NCBI GenBank assembly: GCA_947465345.1
Contig: CANHZL010000003.1
Coordinates: forward strand, 1 to 45,752
Length of the DNA stretch: 45,752 bases
Source of the DNA: Opitutia bacterium
Lineage (GTDB): Bacteria > Verrucomicrobiota > Verrucomicrobiae > Opitutales > UBA953
Direction: 5' to 3'
Part shown: positions 1 through 9,199 of the stretch, in pieces
Layout: each line of letters starts with the position of its first letter
How positions within the stretch are numbered: position 1 is the first letter of the stretch
The notes under the pieces: generated by a model
Databases searched by the model: none
What the model saw: only the letters and a program-made list of their open reading frames with translations
What the model was told of the DNA's origin: nothing
Translations under genes and position numbers: made by a program

Positions 1-3000
1 GATGCTCGACATGACCACCCGCCAGCTCGAGCAGGTCATCTACTACCAGAAGTACCTGGTCGTCGACCCGGGCGCCACCGGCATGGAAGAGAAGGAACTC
101 CTCGACGAGGAATCCTACCGCCGCGCCGTTGAACAGCACGGCCCTGACGCCTTCAAGGCCCGCATGGGTGCCGAAGCCCTTCAGCAGCTCCTCAAGAAGA
201 TGGATCTCGCCTCCACGGTCGAGAACCTCCGCGACCAGCTCCGCTCCACGCGCTCCAAGCAGATCAAGAAGAAGATCGCTCGCCGCATGAAGATCATCCA
301 AGGCTTCTTGGCTTCGGGCAAGCGCCCTGAGCACATGATCCTGACGGTGCTGCCGGTCATCCCTCCGGACCTCCGCCCGCTCGTTCCCCTTGAAGGTGGC
401 CGCTTCGCGACCTCTGACTTGAACGATCTCTATCGTCGCGTCATCAACCGCAACAACCGCCTGAAGCAGCTCATCCAGATGAAGACGCCTGACGTCATCA
501 TCCATAATGAGATGCGCATGCTCCAGGAAGCCGTCGACGCACTCCTCGACAACGGCCGCCACGGTAAGCCGGTCAAGGATCGCGACCGTCAGCTGAAGTC
601 CATCTCGGACATGCTGAAGGGTAAGCATGGTCGTTTCCGCCAGAATCTCCTCGGTAAGCGCGTCGACTACTCCGGCCGCTCCGTCATCGTCATCGGACCT
701 GAGCTCAAGCTCAACCAGTGCGGTCTCCCGAAGAAGATGGCTCTCGTCCTCTTCGAGCCCTTCATCATCCGCCGCCTCAAGGAACTGGGCTTCGCCCACA
801 CCGTCCGCGGCGCCCGCAAGCACATCGAGCAGAAGAAGCCCGAAGTCTGGGATATCTTGGAAGAAGTGACCAAGGGTCACCCGGTGTTCCTCAATCGCGC
901 CCCGACGCTCCACCGTCTGTCCATCCAGGCCTTCGAGCCCATCCTCATCGAGGGTGACGCAATCCGCCTCCACCCGCTCGTTTGTACCGCTTACAATGCG
1001 GACTTCGACGGTGACCAGATGGCCGTCCACGTCCCGCTGTCTCTGGAAGCCATCATGGAGTGCAAGCTCCTGATGATGTCCACGAACAACATCTTCTCGC
1101 CGTCCAGCGGTAAGCCGATTCTCACGCCGTCCCAGGACATCGTGCTTGGAGCTTACTACCTGACGCTTGAACCCGCCGATAAGCCGGCGGCCAACACCCA
1201 TCTGCCGGTGCTAGGCTCCGTGTCCGAGGCGACGTTCGCCGAAGCCGAAGGCTCGCTTCACTTGCATGATTGGGTCCGCTTCGCTAACCCAGACTTCAAC
1301 CGTAAGACGGTCCACGGCGAAGCCACGGGCAGCACGATCGTCACCACGGTCGGACGCATCATCTTCAACACCATCTGGCCTTCCGAACTCGGTTTCTTCA
1401 ACGAGACCGTGAAGAAGGGACAGCTCGGCGACCTGATTCTGAAGACCTACAAGCATTGCGGCCGCGAGGCTTCGATTCCGGTCCTTGACGCGCTCAAGGA
1501 GACCGGTTTCCGCATTGCGACCAAGGCTGGTATCTCCATCGGCGTGAACGACATGATCTACCCGAAGGAGAAGGAAGGCCTCGTCCGCGAAGCCACCGCC
1601 AAGGTCCGCGAATTCCAGCGCCAGAACGAATCCGGTACGATCACCAACGACGAACGTCGTAATAAGGTCGTCGACACTTGGTCCGGAGCTACCGATGCCA
1701 TCGCGCAGTCGGTGTACACGACGCTCTCGCAGTCCGCGAAGGTAGCCGGCGTAAAGAAGGGCGATCCTCGCCACTCCCACCGCATGCTCATCAACCCGGT
1801 TTACGTCCTCATGGACTCCGGTGCTCGTGGTAATAAGGCCCAGGTGAAGCAGCTTTGCGGTGCTCGAGGCCTGATGGCCAAGCCGTCCGGCGAAATCATC
1901 GAACGTCCGATTCTCTCGTCCTTCCGTGAAGGCCTCTCGGTTCTTGAGTACTTCATCTCGACGCACGGCGCCCGTAAGGGTCTGTCCGACACCGCGTTGA
2001 AGACTGCTGACGCTGGTTACATGACCCGTAAGCTCTGCGACGTGGCCATGGACGTGATTGTCACCGATTCCCGCGACGTCGCCCCCGGCTCCGAAGTCAT
2101 CACGCTCGGCGACGCCGCTCTCGGCCGTCACCTGGCCGCTGATGTCCCGAATCCGTCTGGCGCCGCCAAGGCCCTCGCTAAATCCGAAGCCCCGCTGACC
2201 GAAGAGCTCATCGCCAAGTTGCGTGATGCTGGCGTCGACCGCGTCCACGTCCACATCCCCAACGGCGTGTGGAAGACCCCGATCTACGACGGCGACGAAC
2301 TGCTGGTGTCGCTTTCCGAACGTATCGTCGGCCGTTGTCCCTCCGAACCCGTCGCCAACCCGCTCAACCCTTCCGAAATCATCGTGAAGGCCGGCGAGCT
2401 CATCGACGAAGTCGCCGCCAAGCGCATCGAGACCGTCGGTCTCGATCGTGTGAAGGTCCTCTCTCCGCTCACGCACATGAACGTGAACGCGATTCCGCCT
2501 ACCTCCTACGGCCTCGATCCTTCGACTGGCCGCATGGTCGAACGCGGCACCGCGGTCGGCATCATTGCCGCCCAGTCCATCGGTGAGCCGGGTACCCAGC
2601 TGACCATGCGTACGTTCCACATCGGTGGCGTCGCCCAGCTGAAGACCCCGGAAATCAAGTCTAAGGGCAAGGGCCTCGTCCAGTACGTCGACCTCACCAC
2701 GGTCTCCGTCGGCGATAAGGTCGTCGCCGTGAACGGCAACGGTTCCATCCGCATCCTCAACGAGGCGGGTTCGCCGACCGAGGAATATCGCATCGTCGCC
2801 GGCTCCGTCGTCGGCGTCGAGGACGCCAAGTCCATCGATAAGGGCGTCCTCATCGCTGCCTGGGATCCTAATTCCACCCCGATCATCGCCAACGGCGACG
2901 GCAAAATCCGTCTCGTCGACATGATCTCCGGCGTGACGTTCACCGAAGAGCGCGACCCGTCGAACAACACGTTCTACAAGTCCGTCATCGAACACTCCGA

Positions 3001-3895
3001 CGAACAGAATCCCCAGATTCAGATCATCGGTTCCAACGGCAAAGAAGTCGGTTCCTTCTCAATCCCTGCCGGCGCCCGCGTCGAAGTGGACGAAGGCGAC
3101 AAGGTCAGCCGCGGTTCCATCGTCGCTAAGATCCCTCGTCAGGCCGCCAAGACGCAGGACATCACCGCTGGTCTGCCACGCATCTCCGAGCTCTTCGAGG
3201 CCCGTCCTCCCAAGGATGCCGCTGAGATCGCCAAGATCGATGGTACGGTCCGCTTTGAGCCTTCCATTCGTGGCAAGAAGCGCCTCGTCATTGCCGACTC
3301 GATCGGTCGCGAAGAGGAGCACCTCATCCCGCACGGCAAGCACATCATCGTCGCTGCCGGCGACAAGGTGAAGCAGGGCCAGGTCCTCACGGACGGCGCC
3401 GTCGACCCGCATGACATCCTCGACATCCTTGGCCAGTCCAAGGTGCAGGATTACCTCATCACCGAGATTCAGAAGGTCTACCGCACCCAGGGTGTCGTGA
3501 TTAACGACAAGCACATCGAAATCATCGTCTCGCGCATGCTCCGCAAGGTCCGCATCACCGAGCCGGGCGACTCCGATTACCTCTGGGGCGAACAGGTGGA
3601 CCGTACCCTCCTCGCGGAGAACAATCGTTCCATCAACGAGCGTGGCGGTCAGATCGCCGAGTCCGAGCCGATCCTCCTTGGCATCACCAAGGCCTCCCTC
3701 GAGACCGAGTCCTTCATCTCGGCCGCCTCCTTCCAAGAGACGACCCGAGTCCTGACCGACGCCGCCACGATGGCCAAGCGTGACAACCTCACCGGCTTTA
3801 AGGAGAACGTGATCATGGGTCACCTTGTCCCCGCCGGCACGGGTCTGCCCGCCTACCGCCGTATCCGCGTCTTCCAGACCCCGACTCCGGCCTAA
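1..3895 (+). CDS. rpoC: DNA-directed RNA polymerase subunit beta' (5' end outside window)
   Basis: This is the largest catalytic subunit of RNA polymerase. The frame is open from the left edge, so the N-terminus, with its first zinc site, is missing; 1297 residues are visible. The catalytic Mg-binding motif NADFDGDQ lies near residue 332, and the trigger-loop/bridge-helix region is marked by [21 protein letters not shown] near residue 858. The C-terminal block with GITKASLATESF-like and SFQETTRVL sequence is intact. The oddity is the downstream zinc site. In E. coli it uses one Cys after the AGYLTRRL segment and a Cys-Cys-Cys group just before the AIGVIAAQS segment. Here those places read TDSRDV (about 2062-2079) and [17 protein letters not shown] (about 2462-2512), with no cysteine at all. 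An rpoB gene is expected just upstream but cannot be seen. Identification is certain; the consequence of the cysteine loss is unknown. Confidence 0.99.
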   Translation, partial: MLDMTTRQLEQVIYYQKYLVVDPGATGMEEKELLDEESYRRAVEQHGPDAFKARMGAEALQQLLKKMDLASTVENLRDQLRSTRSKQIKKKIARRMKIIQGFLASGKRPEHMILTVLPVIPPDLRPLVPLEGGRFATSDLNDLYRRVINRNNRLKQLIQMKTPDVIIHNEMRMLQEAVDALLDNGRHGKPVKDRDRQLKSISDMLKGKHGRFRQNLLGKRVDYSGRSVIVIGPELKLNQCGLPKKMALVLFEPFIIRRLKELGFAHTVRGARKHIEQKKPEVWDILEEVTKGHPVFLNRAPTLHRLSIQAFEPILIEGDAIRLHPLVCTAYNADFDGDQMAVHVPLSLEAIMECKLLMMSTNNIFSPSSGKPILTPSQDIVLGAYYLTLEPADKPAANTHLPVLGSVSEATFAEAEGSLHLHDWVRFANPDFNRKTVHGEATGSTIVTTVGRIIFNTIWPSELGFFNETVKKGQLGDLILKTYKHCGREASIPVLDALKETGFRIATKAGISIGVNDMIYPKEKEGLVREATAKVREFQRQNESGTITNDERRNKVVDTWSGATDAIAQSVYTTLSQSAKVAGVKKGDPRHSHRMLINPVYVLMDSGARGNKAQVKQLCGARGLMAKPSGEIIERPILSSFREGLSVLEYFISTHGARKGLSDTALKTADAGYMTRKLCDVAMDVIVTDSRDVAPGSEVITLGDAALGRHLAADVPNPSGAAKALAKSEAPLTEELIAKLRDAGVDRVHVHIPNGVWKTPIYDGDELLVSLSERIVGRCPSEPVANPLNPSEIIVKAGELIDEVAAKRIETVGLDRVKVLSPLTHMNVNAIPPTSYGLDPSTGRMVERGTAVGIIAAQSIGEPGTQLTMRTFHIGGVAQLKTPEIKSKGKGLVQYVDLTTVSVGDKVVAVNGNGSIRILNEAGSPTEEYRIVAGSVVGVEDAKSIDKGVLIAAWDPNSTPIIANGDGKIRLVDMISGVTFTEERDPSNNTFYKSVIEHSDEQNPQIQIIGSNGKEVGSFSIPAGARVEVDEGDKVSRGSIVAKIPRQAAKTQDITAGLPRISELFEARPPKDAAEIAKIDGTVRFEPSIRGKKRLVIADSIGREEEHLIPHGKHIIVAAGDKVKQGQVLTDGAVDPHDILDILGQSKVQDYLITEIQKVYRTQGVVINDKHIEIIVSRMLRKVRITEPGDSDYLWGEQVDRTLLAENNRSINERGGQIAESEPILLGITKASLETESFISAASFQETTRVLTDAATMAKRDNLTGFKENVIMGHLVPAGTGLPAYRRIRVFQTPTPA

Positions 3896-3920
3896 TCAAG
3901 GAGGTCAATGGCTTACAGCA

Positions 3921-3953
3921 GACCCCGCCCAGAAGGGCGGGGTCTTTGTTTTT
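3921..3953 (+). terminator. Rho-independent terminator after rpoC
   Basis: A perfect 10-bp stem, GACCCCGCCC against GGGCGGGGTC, with an AGAA loop is followed at once by TTTGTTTTT. It sits 25 bases after the rpoC stop codon and cleanly separates the polymerase operon from the envelope operon. Confidence 0.93.
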
Positions 3954-3977
3954 GGGGGGTTTCCCCCTGTTTGGGGG

Positions 3978-4006
3978 TTGATGCCACCCCTTGATTTCCC
4001 TATCAA
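3978..4006 (+). promoter_or_regulatory. Putative sigma70-type promoter for the envelope operon
   Basis: TTGATG (3978-3983) and TATCAA (4001-4006) are separated by exactly 17 bases, each matching four of six consensus positions. The site lies between the rpoC terminator and the next start codon at 4028, which implies a leader of only about 15 bases and no Shine-Dalgarno sequence. This is a pattern match only. Confidence 0.4.
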
Positions 4007-4027
4007 CAAGCTAACCCCAATCCACCC

Positions 4028-5272
4028 ATGTCCCGCTTCCTTATCGCAGCTTCCGCCCTCGCCGTCACTACGTTGGTCCAGGGCGCTAATTGGATCCCGA
4101 CCTCTCCGCTCGTGCAGATTGGTAACGACTGCGATATCTACTTCGACAGCGCCGCTGGTCTGGAGATCACCGACAACCTTTATTCCGCCGCGACCAAGAA
4201 GTCGGCCACTAACTGGACGGTCACGCCGGGTTTCCTTCTAGAATACGGCAAGGACTCCGCCCTGTCGGTCAATCTCTCCGCCAAGCGCACCTTCGTCAAC
4301 TTTACGGACGCCTCGTTGGCTGGACTTGAAGACTCCCGTGATTCGCTGAGCGCCACCATCCGCTTCGCCGACGGCGGCCCGCTTTCTCTTTCCGTCGACT
4401 CCTCCTATCGTGTGACCGCACGTAATGACGACCTCATTCAGAACGGCGTCAATGGATCCCTCCTGGGCGCGACGCTCGTCCGACAGGCCAACTACGCCCA
4501 CTCCCTCCGCGCTGACTATAAGCTCACCGAGAAGCTCAGCGTCGGCCTTGGCTTTACCAACACCTACAACCACTACCTCAACCCGACCATGGTCGTGTCG
4601 GGCGGCAACTCGAACTATAATACCAACTCCCTGACGGAGCTGAACACCAAGTCGATGCCGCTTTCCTTCGATTACCAGGCCTTTGAGAAGCTCAGCCTTG
4701 GACTTGTCCTGCAGCACGATGTCTCGGATTACTCGGCCGCGCCTTACTCCAGCAGCAACGTCGCGCAGCAGCCTCTGGCGCATAAGCAGCTCTTCAAGGA
4801 TTTCGCCGGCCTGACGCTCAAGGGGCAGCTCACCGAATCAGGAAAACTTAACGGAAACATCCGCGTCGGCTATTCGCAGTTCCACTTCGATAGCCTGGCC
4901 AATGACACCGACTTCTCCTACTCGGCCAGCCTCAGCCACTCCTTAACCGAGCGGATCAGCCAGTCCCTGACGCTTTCCCGTGATGTTTCCGCCTCGTCCA
5001 CTGGCAGCCAGATGGCCACGAAGAACTACACCTACGCCTTGGCCTATAGCGCGGCCGAAGACCTCAGCTTCAACCTAGCCGCCACCAAGAGCGATGTCAT
5101 GTCCGGCACGGTTCCCGTTAATACCTACGTGTATACTCTGGGCGCCGACTACAAGTACACGAACCACCTCAGCTTCCAGGCTGGCTACAACATGACCGAT
5201 TCTTCGTCCTCCTCCGCCGCGTCGACCTTCACCTCGAACACCTTCACGTTGTCGGCCGCCTTCCGCTACTGA
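4028..5272 (+). CDS. Outer-membrane beta-barrel protein of a polysaccharide export operon
   Basis: The 414-residue product starts with a clear signal peptide (MSRFLIAASALAVTTLVQG, cleavage near residue 20). It continues as alternating polar/hydrophobic strands rich in Ser, Thr, Asn and Tyr with short turns, and ends in FTLSAAFRY, an aromatic C-terminus of the kind recognised by the outer-membrane insertion machinery. No cysteine or catalytic motif is visible. It is the first gene of a run with a Wza-like exporter 71 bases downstream and a Wzc-like protein after that. In such operons barrel proteins of this kind are thought to form or assist the outer-membrane exit route. That role is inferred from context; the barrel fold is read from sequence pattern. 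The start follows a weak promoter and has no ribosome binding site. Confidence 0.8.
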   Translation: MSRFLIAASALAVTTLVQGANWIPTSPLVQIGNDCDIYFDSAAGLEITDNLYSAATKKSATNWTVTPGFLLEYGKDSALSVNLSAKRTFVNFTDASLAGLEDSRDSLSATIRFADGGPLSLSVDSSYRVTARNDDLIQNGVNGSLLGATLVRQANYAHSLRADYKLTEKLSVGLGFTNTYNHYLNPTMVVSGGNSNYNTNSLTELNTKSMPLSFDYQAFEKLSLGLVLQHDVSDYSAAPYSSSNVAQQPLAHKQLFKDFAGLTLKGQLTESGKLNGNIRVGYSQFHFDSLANDTDFSYSASLSHSLTERISQSLTLSRDVSASSTGSQMATKNYTYALAYSAAEDLSFNLAATKSDVMSGTVPVNTYVYTLGADYKYTNHLSFQAGYNMTDSSSSSAASTFTSNTFTLSAAFRY

Positions 5273-5343
5273 GGCCTGCTCTCGCGGCTTACAGGGCGGG
5301 CAGGGCCGGTCGGCCGGCGCCCCCGGTCACCTCAATTTCTCCC

Positions 5344-6114
5344 ATGTCTTCCGTCTTGAAAAGACTCTGCGGCTTGCTCGGTGCCGCCATCCTCTTGGCG
5401 GCTTGCGCTCCCACCCGGACGGCGCCGGCCTCGGCCTCCGCCTTCGAGCCCGAAAATGTGCTTACCATCGGCCGAGGCGCCTCCGATCCCGCCGCGGCAC
5501 CTGTCGTGCCGGCGCCGGTCGCCGCACTCGGCGAAACGAAGCCCACGCCCGCTGGACTTCCCGCTGGGTATATCGTCGCGACGCCGACCCAGCAGGCCGA
5601 GCCCGCTGAGCGCCAGAATAGCTATCGTCTCCGCCCCCGCGACTTCATCCGCGTCCTTGTGATTAATGAGCCCGACACCCAGATCGAGCGTCGCATCAAT
5701 TCGGACGGCACGGTGGACATTCCTTTCCTGAAGAAGCTCGTCCCGGTCTCTGGTCTCACGCTGACGCAAGCCCAAGTCGAGCTCTCCAACCAATTTAAGG
5801 TCTTCTTCAAGAAGCCGCAGGTCACGATCTCGATTGTCAGTTACGCCGAGCGGCGGGTTTATGTATCGGGCTACGTCGGTAAGCCTGGCCCGGTCTCGAT
5901 TCCTCCCGAAGAGACCCTCACCTTAGGTCGAGCCTTGGCGATGGCCGGAGGCGTCCTGCCTCGCGGTAATCGTTCTGACGTGGCAATCAAGCGCACGAGG
6001 GAAGGGGCACCATTGGTGATTTCCAAAAACGTCCGTCGCATCGATGACGGCGATGAGCCGGACTTCATCCTCGAGGATGAAGACCAAATCTACGTCCGCG
6101 ATAGCCGCATCTGA
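5344..6114 (+). CDS. Wza-type polysaccharide export lipoprotein (Poly_export/SLBB)
   Basis: This 256-residue protein is a periplasmic/outer-membrane component of capsule or exopolysaccharide secretion. The N-terminus is a lipoprotein signal with lipobox LAAC (Cys near residue 21). A Pro/Ala-rich linker follows to about residue 95. The polysaccharide export domain then begins at YRLRPRDFIRVLV and contains the family hallmark IERRINSDGTVDIPFL. An SLBB-like part follows with VYVSGYVGKPGPVSIPPE and LTLGRALAMAGG. The protein ends in EDEDQIYVRDSRI. It is shorter than E. coli Wza (about 380 residues), lacking a second SLBB repeat and the C-terminal barrel helix; the neighbouring beta-barrel gene could supply the pore. 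The next gene begins 9 bases after its stop, so the two are probably translated from one message. Confidence 0.93.
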   Translation: MSSVLKRLCGLLGAAILLAACAPTRTAPASASAFEPENVLTIGRGASDPAAAPVVPAPVAALGETKPTPAGLPAGYIVATPTQQAEPAERQNSYRLRPRDFIRVLVINEPDTQIERRINSDGTVDIPFLKKLVPVSGLTLTQAQVELSNQFKVFFKKPQVTISIVSYAERRVYVSGYVGKPGPVSIPPEETLTLGRALAMAGGVLPRGNRSDVAIKRTREGAPLVISKNVRRIDDGDEPDFILEDEDQIYVRDSRI

Positions 6115-6123
6115 TCTTTCCCT

Positions 6124-8412
6124 ATGGCCAATCCGGAACCTTCCCCCGACGGCCAAGCGCCCGAGACGACGCGCGGCGGTAACCGTGGCTATGGTTCTTA
6201 TGGCGGCTACGGCGCGGGTTACGGCAGCTACGGTGCTGGCAATCAGGGCTACGGTAACTATGGCGGCTACGGCCGGACCGGGGCAGGGGACGCCAATCCG
6301 ATTCAGAACTATCTCCTGATGCTCCGGGAGCGGTATTGGTGGATCATTTTGTCGGCCCTCGTCTTCCTGACGTTAGCCCTGCTCAATACCTATAATACGA
6401 CGCCCGAATACCGCGCGACCGGCCGTCTGCGGGTCTTCCGCCTAGCCCCCAATATCAACGGAGGTTCCTCGGCCGCCGACGACAACTTCAAGATCGTCTC
6501 GAACGACGACTTCTTCACCGCCGTTGAGGCGATGCGTAGCGCGAACATCATCGAAGGCGTCTCCAAGCGACTGACCGCCGCCGAGCGTAAGCTCGTGCTC
6601 GAGCCCTATCAGGCCGGTAATATCTTCTCGGGGCCGCTTACGGAGCAGGAGGTTTTCGCTAAACAGCGCGGAATCAATCCGCAGCGCCAGACGCTGGTGA
6701 TCAATGTCGACTTCACGCACCCCAGCCGCGACCTCGCCCGGCAGATCGCACGGTTGTTCTGCGAATCCATCCAGAAGTATAGCGAAGATGACCGCCTGAT
6801 GGTGACCAATCCTCTCGTTGAGAAGGCCCGCATTGAAATTGAGACACTTGAGGATAAGGTCCGCCGGCTCTTCGAGCAGAAGAACGAATTGATCAGGAGC
6901 CAGAAGCTTCTATCTATCGCCAAGGACACCAACACGCTCACGACTGAACGCTCTGTGCTCGTCAAGGATCGTGAAGAAACTCGTAAGCAGATCGACGAGA
7001 ATGAGATCCTCGTCTCCCTCATCATCGCTTACGAGAAGGAGGGCCGTCCCGTCGGTGACATCCCCCAGATCCGCGCCGACAGCGATGTCGCCGCCGCCCA
7101 GACCGCCATCAGCGCCTCCAAGATCCGCGTCAGCCAGATGATCGAGACTTACACCGACCAGCACCCCAAGTTATTGGCTGAGCGTGAAGCCCTTAAACAG
7201 GTGGAGAATCAGCTTAAAGAGGCCGTCCTGCAGGCGGTCAAGTCACGCCGCGGCGCGCTGGATAACGCGAAGGCACGCCATGAGGCCATCCTGCGCAACC
7301 TGGTCGCCAAGGAGGAGGAAATCTCCAAGCTACAGGCCGCGAACGTTGACCTCGAGCGCGTGGATAAGGACATCAAGTCTAACGAAGAGTTTCTCGGCCG
7401 CATGAAGCTCAGCTACGAGGAAGCCAAGCTGCGTTCGTCGACTTCCGGTACGAGTACGTCCATCCGTATTCTGGACATGCCCTCCGTCTCGGACAAGCCG
7501 ATCAACAAGAACTATTACTTCAACGCGCTGGTCGGCGTCGGCGCGGGGCTGCTATTCGGCGTCGTCCTCATCATTGTGATCGGCACCCTTGATGACCGCA
7601 TTAAGTCGGTGAAGGATGTCGAGAACTCGCTCGGACTCCCGCTTATCGGCACCATCCCGCGCGTCTCCGGCACCTCTGGCCCAGACCGCGCCTTGCTCGC
7701 GCGTCAGGATAAAGACCGCATCGCCACAGAGGCGGTCCGCTCAATCTACTCGGCTTTGAAGGTTAATCCGGCCGTCTCCAAGGCCCGCGTTTTCCTGGTC
7801 ACCTCCACGCGTCCCAGTGAAGGTAAGACCTTCGTCGCCACGAACCTTGCCTTGGTCTTCGCGCAGCATGCCGAGCGCATCTTGGTCATCGACGCCGACT
7901 TGCGGCTCCCAAACGTCGGCCCCTCCCTCGGCTTCACGGGTGACGGCGGTCTCAGCAAATGGTTCAACGCCGAGATGACCCTCGACGAAGCCATTGTCCA
8001 TGACGTGGCGCCCGGTATGGATGTCCTGCCAGTGGGTCTTAGCTGCAAAAACCCCACGCAGGTCATCAATAACCCGAAGTTCTTGGCTATGATCGACGAG
8101 ATGCGCTCGCGCTATGACCGTATCTTCATCGATTCTCCTCCTATCGGCGCCGTCTCCGATGCACTTCACCTGCTCCCGAAGGTCGACGGTGTGATTTACG
8201 TCGTCCGTTATAACTCCGTCAACCTGCGGAACGCGGTATCGTGCCTCGCCCGCCTGCGGGAAGCTCAGGCCCCCTTGTTCGGTGTCGTGCTCAATTCCAT
8301 GTCCTTACGGATGGCCTCGGCCTACACGGACTCATACGATTCTTCCTACCGTAAGTATTACGTCGATGAACCCCAAGGCCGCGCTGCGGACGAAGGTTCG
8401 ACTAAATCCTGA
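6124..8412 (+). CDS. Wzc-like polysaccharide co-polymerase / tyrosine autokinase
   Basis: The 762-residue inner-membrane protein couples chain-length control to a bacterial tyrosine kinase. The order is: a Gly/Tyr-rich cytoplasmic tail (residues 18-57, built of GYG and SYG units); a first membrane helix (about 72-90) after NYLLMLRERYWW; a Wzz domain and a long coiled coil (about 230-430); a second helix (ALVGVGAGLLFGVVLIIVI, near 465); then the CapB-type kinase. The kinase shows Walker A (TRPSEGKT), Walker A' (ILVIDADLRLPN) and Walker B (IFIDSPPIGAVSD). The C-terminus carries a tyrosine cluster (AYTDSYDSSYRKYY), the usual autophosphorylation site. No matching phosphatase or glycosyltransferase is nearby. 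The N-terminal repeat tail is not part of the usual family architecture, and its function is unknown. Confidence 0.95.
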   Translation: MANPEPSPDGQAPETTRGGNRGYGSYGGYGAGYGSYGAGNQGYGNYGGYGRTGAGDANPIQNYLLMLRERYWWIILSALVFLTLALLNTYNTTPEYRATGRLRVFRLAPNINGGSSAADDNFKIVSNDDFFTAVEAMRSANIIEGVSKRLTAAERKLVLEPYQAGNIFSGPLTEQEVFAKQRGINPQRQTLVINVDFTHPSRDLARQIARLFCESIQKYSEDDRLMVTNPLVEKARIEIETLEDKVRRLFEQKNELIRSQKLLSIAKDTNTLTTERSVLVKDREETRKQIDENEILVSLIIAYEKEGRPVGDIPQIRADSDVAAAQTAISASKIRVSQMIETYTDQHPKLLAEREALKQVENQLKEAVLQAVKSRRGALDNAKARHEAILRNLVAKEEEISKLQAANVDLERVDKDIKSNEEFLGRMKLSYEEAKLRSSTSGTSTSIRILDMPSVSDKPINKNYYFNALVGVGAGLLFGVVLIIVIGTLDDRIKSVKDVENSLGLPLIGTIPRVSGTSGPDRALLARQDKDRIATEAVRSIYSALKVNPAVSKARVFLVTSTRPSEGKTFVATNLALVFAQHAERILVIDADLRLPNVGPSLGFTGDGGLSKWFNAEMTLDEAIVHDVAPGMDVLPVGLSCKNPTQVINNPKFLAMIDEMRSRYDRIFIDSPPIGAVSDALHLLPKVDGVIYVVRYNSVNLRNAVSCLARLREAQAPLFGVVLNSMSLRMASAYTDSYDSSYRKYYVDEPQGRAADEGSTKS

Positions 8413-8422
8413 TTTCACTCTT

Positions 8423-9193
8423 ATGCGCACACTCCTTCTGCTCCTGTCTGCGATTGCCTTCGTCGGTTGCCAGCATGCGCCGATTACGGGACGATCCCAA
8501 TTCATCGTCGTCGAGGAATCGGAGGTCGCCTCGATGTCGGCTACGGAGTTCTCGAAGATGAAGAAGCTCCCGGCCGACCCGCGTCTCGCCAAGATTAAGG
8601 AGATCGGCCTGAAGATCGTCGCCGCCGCCCGCCGCGACGACAAGGCCTTCGTTTTGCCTCCCTCATCGAAGTGGGAGTTCGCCATCATCAACGATAATAC
8701 CCCCAACGCCTTCGCCATGCCTGGCGGCAAGATCGGCTTCAACTCCGGCATGTTCGCCTACGCCCCGACAGATGCCGATATCGCGGTGATCCTCGGCCAC
8801 GAGGTCGCGCACGTCATCTGTCGCCACGGCTCCGAGCGTGTCTCGCAGGTTGCGGGCGTCGCCCTTGCCGCCGCCGTCGCCGACGAGGCCACGAAGAATT
8901 CCTCGGCCAAGACTCGCTCATCCTGGATGGCCGCTGTCGGCGTCGGCGCCCAGTATGGCATCCTGTTGCCTTTCAGCCGAAGCCATGAGTCCGAGGCCGA
9001 CCACCTCGGGTTGCTCTTTATGGCTCGTTCTGGTTACGATCCAGCCGCCGCGCCTGCCTTCTGGACGCGGTTCGCGAAAGCCGGAAGCAAGACCCCGGAG
9101 TTTCTCTCCACGCACCCGTCAGATGCGACGCGCGTGAAGCAGCTTCAGGGCTGGTTGCCTGAGGCTCGCGCCCAGATGCCGAAGCAGCCTTGA
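8423..9193 (+). CDS. M48-family metalloprotease, predicted lipoprotein
   Basis: This 256-residue zinc protease resembles the periplasmic BepA/LoiP group that degrades misassembled outer-membrane proteins. The start at 8423 is chosen because it gives a lipoprotein signal (MRTLLLLLSAIAFVGC) ten bases after the preceding stop; an open frame continuing upstream overlaps the kinase gene and has no signal. The catalytic HEVAH motif is at about residue 126 and the third zinc ligand is in SHESEADHLG. The NAFAMPGGKIGF segment typical of the family precedes them. There is no TPR domain. It is the last gene of the envelope operon and may police the barrel protein or Wza homologue encoded upstream (inference from context). 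It converges with sppA, leaving 6 bases between the stop codons. Confidence 0.93.
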   Translation: MRTLLLLLSAIAFVGCQHAPITGRSQFIVVEESEVASMSATEFSKMKKLPADPRLAKIKEIGLKIVAAARRDDKAFVLPPSSKWEFAIINDNTPNAFAMPGGKIGFNSGMFAYAPTDADIAVILGHEVAHVICRHGSERVSQVAGVALAAAVADEATKNSSAKTRSSWMAAVGVGAQYGILLPFSRSHESEADHLGLLFMARSGYDPAAAPAFWTRFAKAGSKTPEFLSTHPSDATRVKQLQGWLPEARAQMPKQP

Positions 9194-9199
9194 GGCTTA

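Noticed and set aside
1211..2995. A 594-codon open frame on the minus strand inside rpoC
   Set aside because: It is the mirror of rpoC codons ending in C or G; the translation is Asp/Gly/Val-rich with no domain, and rpoC is certain on the other strand.
5308..5328. GC-rich inverted repeat between the barrel and wza genes as a terminator
   Set aside because: The stem is interrupted and no T-run follows; the genes appear to be one operon.
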